This document shows, piece after piece, positions 1 to 8,406 of a DNA stretch of 64,000 nt; within the stretch, counting starts at the first letter, position 1, and each line of letters opens with the position of its first letter. This stretch comes from Flavobacterium piscisymbiosum (GTDB taxonomy: Bacteria; Bacteroidota; Bacteroidia; Flavobacteriales; Flavobacteriaceae): positions 5,208,001 through 5,272,000 of the forward strand of contig NZ_JAJJMM010000001.1 of assembly GCF_020905295.1 (NCBI RefSeq), in the 5' to 3' direction. Made by a program: the position numbers and the translations under genes. The notes below the pieces were generated by a model. It had not been told where the DNA came from and ran no database searches. It worked only from the letters and a program-made list of their open reading frames with translations.

Positions 1-1005
1 GAGGAAAAATTTTGTATCGACAAAGACTTAAAAGAAAAAATCACGATCGAACCGGTACAAAAACGTTCGGTTAGTGAATCGATAAACCTTACCGGAAATA
101 TAACGTATGATGCTGATCACGTAGTGCAGTTTAATAGCCTTGTAGAAGGGATTATTACCAAAACTACTTTTTCATTGGGTGATTATGTCAAAAAAGGACA
201 AATTCTGGCCGAGATAAAAAGTACAGAACTCAACAGTATGCAATCTGAAAGTAAATCGTTTCAATCGCAAATAGCGGTAGCACAACGTAATTTACAATCG
301 ACCAAATCGATGTTTGAAGACGGAATCGCTTCTCAGAAAGATTTAATGCAGGCACAAAGCGAACTGGATGTTTTAAAATCTTCTTTAGAAAATGTAAAAG
401 CCAATCTCGCTATGTTTAGCGCCAGCAGCGAAAGATCTGTTTTTTTGATAAAAGCACCAACTGAGGGTTATATAGTAGCTAAAAACATAAGCCCGGGAAT
501 GCAGATTACAGATGGCAGCGAGCCACTTTTTACTATTTCTGATCTCAAAGAAATCTGGGTTTTGGTCAATGTATACACCAGTAATTTAAAAAATGTAAGT
601 GAAAATATGTTGGTCGATGTTACGACACCGGCATATCCGGATGAAATTTTTAAAGGAAAAATAAAAATGATGGCAAAAGTTTTTGATGCTGATGAACATG
701 TTCTGAAAGCCAGAATTGTAATGGAAAACAAAAACTTAAAACTAAAACCGGGAATGACTGCCGATATCATTATCGATAAAAGTAAAGGCGGAGAAATGTT
801 AGTTGCTGTTCCTGCAAAAGCAGTGATTTTTGATAACAATCGCGATCATATCCTGATTTATAAAAACGATTGTACGATAGAAACCAGAGAAGTGAATCCG
901 ATTATAAAAAACAACAACTGGATTTATTTTGATAAAGGAGTTAATGAAGGTGAAATGGTGATTACTAAAAATCAACTGTTAATTCACGAACGATTAAAAA
1001 ACTAA
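1..1005 (+). CDS. RND efflux periplasmic adaptor (CzcB/CusB type), 5' end outside window
   Basis: The frame is open from base 1, so the true start lies upstream; the in-frame GTG at 124 is not a credible start. The protein has a membrane-fusion (HlyD/CusB) layout: a lipoyl-like half-motif near GDYVKKGQ, a helical hairpin region (SKSFQSQIAVAQRN to about DVLKSSLENVKAN), the second lipoyl half (KAPTEGYIVAKN), then beta-barrel segments. Such adaptors sit in the periplasm, anchored to the inner membrane, and join an RND pump to an outer-membrane factor. The pump gene follows after 34 bases, so the two are probably co-transcribed. The pump type points to metal export; the substrate is inferred, not seen. 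Confidence 0.9.
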   Translation, partial: EEKFCIDKDLKEKITIEPVQKRSVSESINLTGNITYDADHVVQFNSLVEGIITKTTFSLGDYVKKGQILAEIKSTELNSMQSESKSFQSQIAVAQRNLQSTKSMFEDGIASQKDLMQAQSELDVLKSSLENVKANLAMFSASSERSVFLIKAPTEGYIVAKNISPGMQITDGSEPLFTISDLKEIWVLVNVYTSNLKNVSENMLVDVTTPAYPDEIFKGKIKMMAKVFDADEHVLKARIVMENKNLKLKPGMTADIIIDKSKGGEMLVAVPAKAVIFDNNRDHILIYKNDCTIETREVNPIIKNNNWIYFDKGVNEGEMVITKNQLLIHERLKN

Positions 1006-1039
1006 TTATTCCTAAAAACGGATAAACACCATACAAAAT

Positions 1040-4000
1040 ATGAAAAAATTTGTACAAGGACTGGTCGCTTTCTCGCTAAAAAACTCCCTTATAGTTTTTT
1101 TCCTGACAGCAGTACTACTAGTCGCCGGAATAGTCAGCTATATCCATACCCCCATCGAAGCTTTCCCTGATGTAACCAATACAAGGGCAAGAATCATTAC
1201 GCAATGGCCCGGAAGAAGTGCCGAAGAAGTAGAGAAATTCATCACACTTCCGATTTCGAAACAAATGAACACGATTCCTAAAAAAGCCGAAGTACGTTCT
1301 ATTTCGCTTTTCGGATTATCGGTTGTAACGGTATTATTTGATGATGATGTCGAAGATTTTTACGCACAGCAATATGCCTCAAATCGCCTTAACGGATTAG
1401 ATCTTCCGGAAGGTGCAGATGTTGATATTGAACCGCCATCCGGAGCAACGGGTGAGATATTCAGGTATATCATCAAAAGTGATTTACCTATTAAAGAAAT
1501 CAAAGCCATTCAGGATTGGGTAATCGAAAGAGAACTAATTGCTGTTCCCGGAGTTGCCGATGTGGTGAGTTTTGGTGGTGAAGAAAAAATCTTCGAAATC
1601 AAAATTAATCCAACCGAATTAGAAAACTACAACTTATCTGCACTTGATGTTTACGAAGCTGTTTCTAAAAGTAATGTAAATGTTGGCGGAGACGTGATTC
1701 AGCGTGGTGATCAGGCTTATGTGGTACGCGGAGTTGGTTTGATCAATAAAGTCGAAGATATTGGTAATATTTTAATCGAAACCAAAGGATCATCGCCCAT
1801 ATTAGTAAAACACGTTGCCGAAGTTTCAATATCTGCCAAACCAAGATTAGGTCAGGTAGGTTTAGATGGCGATGATGATGTGGTAGAAGGAATCGTGATT
1901 ATGTTACGCGGAGAAAATCCGGGTGAAGTAATCAAGAGATTGAAAGATCGTTTGGCAGAACTTAATGAAAGAGTGCTGCCAGATAATGTAAAAATAGTTC
2001 CGTTTATAGATCGTACCAAATTGGTCGACACAACAGTACATACCGTGACCAAGAATCTTATCGAAGGGATTTTACTGGTATCGCTAATCGTGTTTATTTT
2101 CCTTTACAACTGGAGAACCTCATTGATTGTGGCTTCTGTGATTCCGCTTTCGTTTTTGTTTGCCATTATTATGTTGAGAATTCAGGGATTACCTGCGAAC
2201 TTAATTTCTATGGGAGCGCTTGATTTTGGATTACTCCTCGAAGGAACATTGGTTATTGTCGAACAAGTCTTTGTGTCGCTCGAAAAGAAAGCGCATAAAG
2301 TGGGAATGGAACGCTTTAACAATATGAGCAAAATGGGACTTATCAAGAAAAGTGTGGGCAGCGTAGCCACGTACATTTTCTTTGCACTGATCATTTTAAT
2401 CGTTGCGCTGATGCCTATTTTCTCTTTCACGAAAGTGGAAGGAAAAATGTTCTCTCCCCTAGCCTTCACACTAAGTTACGCGCTATTAGGATCGTTGATT
2501 TTATCCCTTACTTATGTTCCTGCAATGTGTAAAGTCATGCTGACAAAAAATATTGTAGAGAAAGAAAATATGATCTCGCGTTTCTTTAGAGAAAACCTTT
2601 TTAAACTTTTTAAATGGAGTACCAAACATCGCAAAGCAACAATATATGCTTTCCTTGCTTTATTGGCAGTTTGTTGTGCGAAGTTCGCTTTTTATGGTTC
2701 AGAATTTATTCCTAAACTGAATGAAGGAGCTATTTATGTAAGAGCTACTTTGCCTAACAGTATCAATCTGGACGAAGCGGTAAGACTTACCAAAGAAATG
2801 AAAACGAAAATAAGGAAATTCGAAGAAGTAATATTTGTCCTGACACAAACCGGGAGACCAAATGACGGAACAGATCCAACCGGATTTTTTAATATCGAAT
2901 TGCATATCGAATTAAAACATCAGGACGAATGGAAACGCGATATAAGCAAAGAACAATTAATCGCCGAGATCAAAAAAGAACTCGATGTATATCCCGGAAT
3001 TGGTTTTGGATTTAGCCAGCCTATTCAGGATAATGTTGAGGAATATGTTGCCGGAGTAAAAAGTCCGCTGGTGATTAAGATATTCGGAAATGATCTTTTT
3101 CAACTCGAAGCCATGGCTGCAAAAGTCGCCAAATCGATCAAAGATGTAAAAGGAATCGAAGATATTAATGTCTACAAAAACATTGGTTTACCCGAATTAA
3201 GGATTCAGCTTCACGACGAAAAAATGGCGCGTTATGCCATAACAACCGCCGATGCGCAAGCGGTAATAAGAATGACCATTGGAGGTCAGGCCGCAACCAA
3301 GTTTTATGATGATGAAAAGATCTTTGATATCACCTTACGTTTTGAAAAAGAATATCGGGACTCAAAAGAAAAAATCGAAGACATTCTGATTCCAACTATG
3401 AATGGTAAAAAAGTACCGCTGAAAGAAATCGCAACCGTAGAATATAAAACAGGCCCAACATTCATCTATCGCGAGGGAAACAGTCGCTACATAGCAGTAG
3501 GATTCAGCATCGAGGGACGAGATTTAGGAAGTACTATTGACGAAGCACAGAAAAAAGTTGCCGCAGAAGTAAAACTTCCTAAAGAAAATGTAATGAAATG
3601 GGCAGGAGAATTCGAAAGCAAAGAAAGAGCTTCGAGACAATTAGCAATGATTGTTCCCGTTGTATTGATCTTGATTTTATGTCTGCTGTATTTCAATTTT
3701 GGTAATTTCAAAGATACAATGGTCGCTGTGAGTGCCATGCCTTACGCCTTTATTGGTGGTTTCTTATCGCTTTGGGCAACAGGAACCGTATTCGGGATAT
3801 CGGCCGGAATCGGATTTATTATTCTCTTTGGAGTCAGCGCCATCGACAGTATTGTCCTCATCGGAATCATTAAGGAAAATATGAGGGCGGGAATGCATTT
3901 AAAAGATGCCATATCCAACGGAATTTACGCCAGAATTCGTCCTATTGTGATGATTGCCCTAATGGGGTCGCTTGGATTATTACCTGCAGCATTGTCTACA

Positions 4001-4144
4001 GGAATGGGTTCTGAAGTTCAGAAACCATTGGCCATCATGATTGTGGGCGGATTAATAACCTGTATGATTTTATCCTTGACGGTTTTACCACAAGTGTTTT
4101 ATCTGGTCTATCGTAAAAAAGATCTGAGTAACACAGAATCATAA
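1040..4144 (+). CDS. Heavy-metal efflux RND pump, CzcA/CusA family
   Basis: This 1034-residue inner-membrane proton antiporter has the usual length and internal twofold layout of HME-RND pumps: an N-terminal TM helix, a large periplasmic loop, a TM cluster, and the same again. The TM4 signature reads LDFGLLLEGTLVIVE, giving D395, E401 and E408 at the spacing of the essential CzcA residues D402, D408 and E415. The middle Asp is replaced by Glu. The ion cannot be read from sequence; the DFG form is typical of divalent-cation pumps rather than Cu/Ag pumps. It lies 34 bases after the adaptor gene and ends just before a clear terminator, so it is the last gene of its operon. Confidence 0.93.
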   Translation: MKKFVQGLVAFSLKNSLIVFFLTAVLLVAGIVSYIHTPIEAFPDVTNTRARIITQWPGRSAEEVEKFITLPISKQMNTIPKKAEVRSISLFGLSVVTVLFDDDVEDFYAQQYASNRLNGLDLPEGADVDIEPPSGATGEIFRYIIKSDLPIKEIKAIQDWVIERELIAVPGVADVVSFGGEEKIFEIKINPTELENYNLSALDVYEAVSKSNVNVGGDVIQRGDQAYVVRGVGLINKVEDIGNILIETKGSSPILVKHVAEVSISAKPRLGQVGLDGDDDVVEGIVIMLRGENPGEVIKRLKDRLAELNERVLPDNVKIVPFIDRTKLVDTTVHTVTKNLIEGILLVSLIVFIFLYNWRTSLIVASVIPLSFLFAIIMLRIQGLPANLISMGALDFGLLLEGTLVIVEQVFVSLEKKAHKVGMERFNNMSKMGLIKKSVGSVATYIFFALIILIVALMPIFSFTKVEGKMFSPLAFTLSYALLGSLILSLTYVPAMCKVMLTKNIVEKENMISRFFRENLFKLFKWSTKHRKATIYAFLALLAVCCAKFAFYGSEFIPKLNEGAIYVRATLPNSINLDEAVRLTKEMKTKIRKFEEVIFVLTQTGRPNDGTDPTGFFNIELHIELKHQDEWKRDISKEQLIAEIKKELDVYPGIGFGFSQPIQDNVEEYVAGVKSPLVIKIFGNDLFQLEAMAAKVAKSIKDVKGIEDINVYKNIGLPELRIQLHDEKMARYAITTADAQAVIRMTIGGQAATKFYDDEKIFDITLRFEKEYRDSKEKIEDILIPTMNGKKVPLKEIATVEYKTGPTFIYREGNSRYIAVGFSIEGRDLGSTIDEAQKKVAAEVKLPKENVMKWAGEFESKERASRQLAMIVPVVLILILCLLYFNFGNFKDTMVAVSAMPYAFIGGFLSLWATGTVFGISAGIGFIILFGVSAIDSIVLIGIIKENMRAGMHLKDAISNGIYARIRPIVMIALMGSLGLLPAALSTGMGSEVQKPLAIMIVGGLITCMILSLTVLPQVFYLVYRKKDLSNTES

Positions 4145-4167
4145 TTTATCTTACTATATTTATTTTT

Positions 4168-4205
4168 AAAACACCTTTAGACGTAATGTTTAAAGGTGTT
4201 TTTTA
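4168..4205 (+). terminator. Rho-independent terminator after the czcA-like gene
   Basis: The 10-bp stem AACACCTTTA/TAAAGGTGTT has an 11-nt loop and is followed by a T tract. It starts 25 bases after the pump stop codon. A related copy with changed stem bases lies at 5009-5047. Confidence 0.85.
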
Positions 4206-4559
4206 TTATAACATACAATTGGATATATCTTGTATAGATTAAATATTGGTAAAAAAATAGTTGTCATACTAAAATCGTCATTACGTTAAACTTTTTCTAA
4301 CGCAATCTTGTCAGGCTGAGCGAAGTCGAAGCCCATAAGTAACTCGACAAAGAAAATTTTACCGCAAAGTTCACAAAGAATTACGCAAAGTTCGCAAAGT
4401 TTTGTGAATTACGCTTTGCTCTAAGATCGCAAGGAGATTGTGTTTGAAGAATGACTTAATGAAAGCGAAACACTGTCTATTGGCTTTTATTTGATTATCA
4501 CTAAATTATAAAAACAACAAATAGCTAAGAATAAACATCTACCTTTAAAAAAAATACAA
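4206..4559. repeat. Intergenic region with fragments of dispersed repeats
   Basis: There is no gene here. Bases 4306-4351 match the left arm and loop start of the hairpin repeat family seen complete at 17104-17203 (core CTGAGCGAAGTCGAAG, then AACTCGACAAAG). Bases 4360-4435 hold the CGCAAAGTTCACAAAG word family, which also occurs at 62905-63125. A weak -7-like box, TACCTTTA (4540-4547), precedes the response regulator. Confidence 0.6.
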
Positions 4560-4985
4560 ATGAACAAAGGCGGGCCAATTATTATAATTGAAGATGATCT
4601 CGACGATCAGGAAATTTTAACTGATATCTTTATAGAACTTGATTATAAAAATGAAATTATCTTTTTTTCCGAAGGCGAAAAAGCATTAGAATACTTAACC
4701 TCTACACAAGTTGAGCCTTTTATTATTTTTTCTGACATCAATATGCCAAAATTAAATGGCATGGAATTGCGGGAAAAAATTCATCAAAACGAAGATTTAA
4801 GACTCAAATCAATCCCCTACTTGTTCTTTTCTACAAGTGCAGAACAAAAACATGTTGTCGATGCTTATTCAAAATCTATTCAGGGATTTTTTGTTAAGCC
4901 ATCTGACTATAACGAAATTAGAGAAATGATTAAAACAATTGTAAGTTACTGGGAAACTTGTGTTTCTCCCAACTATGTAAAGTAA
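4560..4985 (+). CDS. Single-domain response regulator (REC only)
   Basis: The 141-residue protein is one receiver domain with no output domain. The acidic pocket is E11/D12/D13 (IIEDDLDDQE). The phospho-acceptor is D59 in FSDINMPKLNG, the switch Ser/Thr lies in FFSTSA, and the conserved Lys is K113 in FVKPSD. REC-only proteins of this kind usually pass phosphate within a phosphorelay or bind a target protein. No histidine kinase is encoded nearby, so its partner is unknown. The gene stands alone between repeat-rich spacers and has its own terminator downstream. Confidence 0.92.
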   Translation: MNKGGPIIIIEDDLDDQEILTDIFIELDYKNEIIFFSEGEKALEYLTSTQVEPFIIFSDINMPKLNGMELREKIHQNEDLRLKSIPYLFFSTSAEQKHVVDAYSKSIQGFFVKPSDYNEIREMIKTIVSYWETCVSPNYVK

Positions 4986-5008
4986 ATAATTGAACTTATT
5001 AAATTTTA

Positions 5009-5047
5009 AAAACACCTCTGGACATAATCTTTAGAGGTGTTTTTTTG
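5009..5047 (+). terminator. Rho-independent terminator after the response regulator
   Basis: The stem AACACCTCT/AGAGGTGTT is followed by T7. Its loop GGACATAATCTT resembles the loop AGACGTAATGTT of the terminator at 4168-4205, so the two look like copies of one terminator with compensated stem changes. Confidence 0.85.
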
Positions 5048-5050
5048 TTT

Positions 5051-5156
5051 AGGAGCAAATAAATTTCATTCAACCAGAACTTTAGTCCCGCTGTACACTA
5101 TATCTTTTTCTGTCCGCCGCGGCGGACAGAAAAAGGATACCGCTCCCATCGGGGCT
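5051..5156 (-). ncRNA. Structured RNA-like repeat, possibly Flavo-1 (copy 1)
   Basis: Read on the minus strand it begins AGCCCCGATGGGAGCGGTAT, then a long stem (CTGTCCGCC/GGCGGACAG arms), then GATATAGTGTACAGCGGGA, and ends GCTCCT. The same layout appears at 8141-8242, 32275-32353 and 63190-63316. The CCCG/CGGG helix here is CCTG/CAGG in two of those copies. It resembles what I remember of the Flavo-1 motif of Bacteroidota; this needs a covariance-model search. Confidence 0.55.
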
Positions 5157-5244
5157 ATTCTAGAAATTTAGTACTTCAATCACTTTTCAGCATTACCTTA
5201 AGCACCCTATTTACTATAAAAAAAGATTAAATTCTACATTTTAT

Positions 5245-5276
5245 TTTGAATATATGTAGTTGACTACGTATATTTG
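5245..5276 (+). promoter_or_regulatory. Bacteroidota-type promoter for the GNAT gene
   Basis: A textbook TTTG (5245-5248), N20, TATATTTG (5269-5276) arrangement lies 39 bases upstream of the ATG at 5316. Confidence 0.75.
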
Positions 5277-5315
5277 CACACAGATTATTTTTTATAAATA
5301 CATAAGTAAATTAAA

Positions 5316-5768
5316 ATGAGCGATAACACCAGTCAAACCTATACACAAAATACAATTATAGTTGAGAAAGTCGATAATCAAGAACAAATAGAAACCGCAT
5401 TTTCAATAAGAAGACAAGTATTTGTAGAAGAACAAAATGTATCGCAGGAACGCGAATCGATGGATGATGAAGAAGCCGTACACTACTTGGCAACCGTAAA
5501 TGGATTACCAGCCGGAGCAGCGCGATACCGAAAAATGGAAAAAGGAGCAAAAATCGAAAGAATTGCTGTCCTGAATACCTTTAGAGGGCAACGAATTGGT
5601 GAAGCGATTCTATTGAAAATTTTAGACGATTTAAAAAACGAAGCCAAAATTTATCTTTATGCTCAGGTAATTGCCACCCCGTTCTACATCAAAAACGGAT
5701 TCAGACAAACGGATAATTATTTCCTCGATGCCGGAATTGAGCACGTCGAAATGGATTTTATAAAATAA
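5316..5768 (+). CDS. GNAT family N-acetyltransferase (YjcF/ElaA-like)
   Basis: The 150-residue protein has the GNAT fold. An N-terminal segment FSIRRQVFVEEQNV is typical of the YjcF/ElaA branch. A conserved ERIAVLNTFRGQRIGEAIL stretch forms the acetyl-CoA pyrophosphate loop (RGQRIGE). A C-terminal FYIKNGFRQTDNYFLDAGI strand matches the usual end. The acceptor substrate is unknown. The gene is monocistronic with its own promoter. Its stop codon lies at the edge of a 135-bp dispersed repeat (5763-5899). Confidence 0.9.
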   Translation: MSDNTSQTYTQNTIIVEKVDNQEQIETAFSIRRQVFVEEQNVSQERESMDDEEAVHYLATVNGLPAGAARYRKMEKGAKIERIAVLNTFRGQRIGEAILLKILDDLKNEAKIYLYAQVIATPFYIKNGFRQTDNYFLDAGIEHVEMDFIK

Positions 5769-5899
5769 AATTATTGCAAATCAAATCCGTTTTTATCTGC
5801 GTTTTTACGAAGTAAATCTGTTCTATACGCGTCAAAATTAGACGCTGATTTTACTGATTCGCTAAAGCGAAAACGCTGATAAAAACGGATTTTTCTAAT
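5763..5899. repeat. Dispersed repeat, inverted near-identical partner at 57787-57925
   Basis: The reverse complement of this segment matches 57787-57925 with only a few differences over about 135 bases. It is built from words such as GCGTTTTCGCTTTAGCGAAT. It starts at the stop codon of the GNAT gene and fills most of the gap to the AraC gene. Confidence 0.75.
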
Positions 5900-5942
5900 T
5901 ACTTTCTTAATTAAACTATCTAATAATTTTATAGATTTCCCT

Positions 5943-6773
5943 TTAACTTAATGATTTTTTTAACTCAGATGGCGATATTCCAGTGCTTCGCATAATGAAT
6001 TTATTAAAATGACTACTATCAATAAACCCCAAATCATTGCTGATTTCAGAAAATGTCAAATTACTTTTGCTCAATTTTTCTGTAACGACTTTCAGCTTTG
6101 TCTGCTCTATGTAATCACGTAAAGTTATATTGAGATGGGTTTTAAAATACTCACCAATATAATGGATAGAAACATTAAAATGATTCGCCATTTCTTTTTT
6201 CTTCAATAAATGTGGGTTGGCAATATTCGACCGAATATAACTTAAAATCGTATCAATTTTTAAAACTTCAGTCGTTTGAAAATTCAAACTATTCTCATTT
6301 ATACTTCCATTTCGTCTAATGATCTGAATCAGCGACATCATTAAACTTTTGATTATGATTTCGTTTTGTCCTTTTGGTCTGGCAACTTCCTCAAGTATTT
6401 TTAGGATAACCATTTCGCAAAAAGCTTTATCGTCTTCAAGGAAAATCAAATTTCCGTTGGTTTGATTGTGGTAATAAAATAGTTTTTCTATTTCCTCGAT
6501 CTCTTTTTTATTCGAAAAGAAATTGGGCAGAAAACGTAAACAATGAAACTTGGTAGGCGTTAATGTTTTAAAAGAATGATAATCCTTGGGCGTAAGTAAG
6601 TAAATATCATTTTCTTTATAATTGTGAGGAATCGAATTTAAGATATGATTTCCGGTTCCGTACTCTATGTATAACAATTCGAAGAAATTATGCCTATGAA
6701 CTTCCTTTTTCCAGGTAAGTTCTTCGACCGAATAAATTTCGAAATCTTTATATATAAAAAAGGTGTCTTTCAT
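5943..6773 (-). CDS. AraC family transcriptional regulator
   Basis: The 276-residue protein has an N-terminal cupin-like sensing half (VHRHNFFELLYIEYGTG) and a C-terminal AraC double helix-turn-helix from about residue 175 to 272, including MANHFNVSIHYIGEYFK and FSEISNDLGFIDSSHFNKF. It is divergent from the ketopantoate-reductase-like gene at 6874, with only 100 bases between the two ATGs, so it probably regulates that gene. Its ligand cannot be told from the sequence. Confidence 0.92.
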   Translation of the reverse strand: MKDTFFIYKDFEIYSVEELTWKKEVHRHNFFELLYIEYGTGNHILNSIPHNYKENDIYLLTPKDYHSFKTLTPTKFHCLRFLPNFFSNKKEIEEIEKLFYYHNQTNGNLIFLEDDKAFCEMVILKILEEVARPKGQNEIIIKSLMMSLIQIIRRNGSINENSLNFQTTEVLKIDTILSYIRSNIANPHLLKKKEMANHFNVSIHYIGEYFKTHLNITLRDYIEQTKLKVVTEKLSKSNLTFSEISNDLGFIDSSHFNKFIMRSTGISPSELKKSLS

Positions 6774-6788
6774 AATCCTTAATTTTTA

Positions 6789-6796
6789 CAAATATA
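6789..6796 (-). promoter_or_regulatory. -7 box of the araC-type gene
   Basis: CAAATATA on the plus strand reads TATATTTG on the minus strand, 15 bases upstream of the start codon at 6773. The -33 box is weak (TTG at 6815-6813). Confidence 0.5.
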
Positions 6797-6873
6797 ACCG
6801 ATATTTTTACATCAATTAATGATCTTGAACCTATTTACTTTGCAACAAGATTTAAAACCCAAAATACTACAAT

Positions 6874-7803
6874 ATGAACTCAGATACAACAAAAATAGGT
6901 ATTCTTGGCATTGGCGGCATCGGCGGATTTGTTGGCGCTCCCCTGGCTAAAAAATATAAAGACAGCGAAACCAAAATCATATTCATTTGCAGAGGCGAAA
7001 CCAAAAAAGCGATTCAAAATGAAGGTTTGCTATTTGAATCAAAAGGTGAAACCACCACTATAATTCCTGATTTAGTTTCAGACAATCCAACAGAAATTGG
7101 AATTCTGGATGTTTTAATCCTTACCTCTAAATCCTATTCTTTAAAAGATGTATTATCTACTTATAAAGATTGTATCAACGAAAAAACAATCATAATCACT
7201 TTGCAAAATGTGGTTAATGCCAAAGAAATAATCAGAGAAACTTTACCAGAAGCTGGTCAAATTATGGAAGGTTGTATTTATGTGGCATCAAACGTAAAGC
7301 AAGCCGGGCATGTTCAGCATGTTGGCGGGCCAGGGAAAATTTTCGTTGGAGGAAAAGAAAATATACAATTAATAAAATTATTGACTGCCGGAGGTTTAGA
7401 CATTACGTATGTCGAAAACATCAATGAGATCTTATGGAAGAAGTATTTGTTCGTTGCGCCCGTTGCCGGAATCACTTCTGCTTATAAAGTTACTTTTGGT
7501 CAACTTTTGGAGGATGAAAATCTAATGCATATTCTGGAAAATATGATGATCGAAATCCAATCGCTTGCTAAGAAAAACAATATCAATTTGACCAATGAGG
7601 ATATTGAAACTTCTAAAGATTTATTAACCAAATTTCCGTTTGAATCCAAATCATCTTTACAATTGGATTTTGAGAATGATAATCAAACCGAGAAACAATT
7701 TCTGGTTGATTATGTTATTGAAAATGCTAAAAAATACGGAATTGAAACTCCGTTTTATAATGGTGTGAATGAAAAAATAAAAACGTTATATAACGTTTCT
7801 TAA
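6874..7803 (+). CDS. Ketopantoate reductase family protein (ApbA/PanE-like)
   Basis: The 309-residue protein has an N-terminal Rossmann motif, GILGIGGIGGFVGAPLA, for NADP(H), and the ApbA C-terminal helical domain around EILWKKYLFVAPVAGITSA. The family reduces 2-dehydropantoate to pantoate in coenzyme A synthesis. Many Bacteroidota paralogues are of unknown specificity, and the pairing with a divergent AraC regulator suggests an inducible paralogue rather than housekeeping PanE. The start fits the ATG after a weak TTACTTTG promoter-like box at 6836-6843. Confidence 0.85.
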   Translation: MNSDTTKIGILGIGGIGGFVGAPLAKKYKDSETKIIFICRGETKKAIQNEGLLFESKGETTTIIPDLVSDNPTEIGILDVLILTSKSYSLKDVLSTYKDCINEKTIIITLQNVVNAKEIIRETLPEAGQIMEGCIYVASNVKQAGHVQHVGGPGKIFVGGKENIQLIKLLTAGGLDITYVENINEILWKKYLFVAPVAGITSAYKVTFGQLLEDENLMHILENMMIEIQSLAKKNNINLTNEDIETSKDLLTKFPFESKSSLQLDFENDNQTEKQFLVDYVIENAKKYGIETPFYNGVNEKIKTLYNVS

Positions 7804-7957
7804 TGAAACATGTTTCATTTTCAACCGGATTAAAATCCGGCCCTACAATATGAATCATTCCTCCGGAATTTTAAAATCTATGTGGATAATCATTAAAATG
7901 ATTTAAAAAAGAGCCGTAGGTTCGACCTATATTGTAGGGCTGGATTTTAATCCGGTT
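7802..7957. repeat. Palindrome plus 28-nt inverted repeat downstream of the reductase gene
   Basis: Bases 7802-7819 form a perfect 18-nt palindrome (AATGAAACATGTTTCATT) at the stop codon. Arms 7823-7850 and 7930-7957 are inverted copies with one mismatch (core AACCGGATTAAAATCC). The remaining 8243-8363 stretch before tetR holds no gene that I can see. Confidence 0.75.
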
Positions 7958-7980
7958 AGGTTATGATTATTCTCATTTTT

Positions 7981-8078
7981 GTCATCCTGACGAAGGAAGG
8001 ATCACACTAGTAGCTCGCCAAAGATTGACCATTTTGATTGCGGAGTTTCTTGTGTGATCCTTCCTTCGTCAGGATGAC
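7981..8078. repeat. Hairpin repeat family, 27-bp perfect arms, 44-nt loop
   Basis: Arms 7981-8007 and 8052-8078 are perfect inverted copies (core TGACGAAGGAAGGATCACAC). The loop holds AGCTCGCCAAAGATT and GGAGTTTCTT. Related loops with different but still complementary arms occur at 17104-17203, 37951-38060, 38162-38271 and 50495-50585. Confidence 0.8.
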
Positions 8079-8140
8079 AAACTTTGCTAAAAAAAAGCAG
8101 AATTGAATGAAAATCTTATGAAAAATACCATTTCTCGCCT

Positions 8141-8242
8141 AGCCCTGATCGAAGCGGCATCCTTTTATGGTGGGGTTCACCATAAAAGATATAGTGTAGA
8201 GCAGGACAAATGGTCTTGAAAACACGAAAATTACCTGCTCCT
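8141..8242 (+). ncRNA. Structured RNA-like repeat, possibly Flavo-1 (copy 2)
   Basis: It starts AGCCCTGATCGAAGCGGCAT and has a TTTTATGGTG/CACCATAAAA stem. It continues GATATAGTGTAGAGCAGGA and ends GCTCCT. The outer helix is CCTG/CAGG where copies 1 and 4 have CCCG/CGGG. Confidence 0.55.
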
Positions 8243-8363
8243 TAAAAAAATCATTTTCGAAAAATCCTTTATATTTAAAGGCTTTCAAAGGTTTTTGACA
8301 CTTGTCTATACAACAATAAGAAAATATTATGACAAATTTATTTCATAATCAGAAAAACCGCCA

Positions 8364-8396
8364 TACATTTGCCTAACGGTGTTAAACAATTTAATA
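8364..8396 (+). promoter_or_regulatory. tetR promoter with overlapping operator-like element
   Basis: The -7 box TACATTTG (8364-8371) is followed directly by CTAACGGTGTTAAACAATTT (element 8373-8396), which would cover the transcription start. The TAAC-N3-GTTA core and the AATTTAATA tail recur four times before the efflux genes (9018-9232). The position fits autorepression by the TetR protein. Confidence 0.65.
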
Positions 8397-8406
8397 CTTA
8401 ATTAAA

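Noticed and set aside
124..126. GTG as start of the first CDS
   Set aside because: The frame is open to base 1 and the upstream residues continue an adaptor-like sequence, so the gene is simply cut by the window edge.
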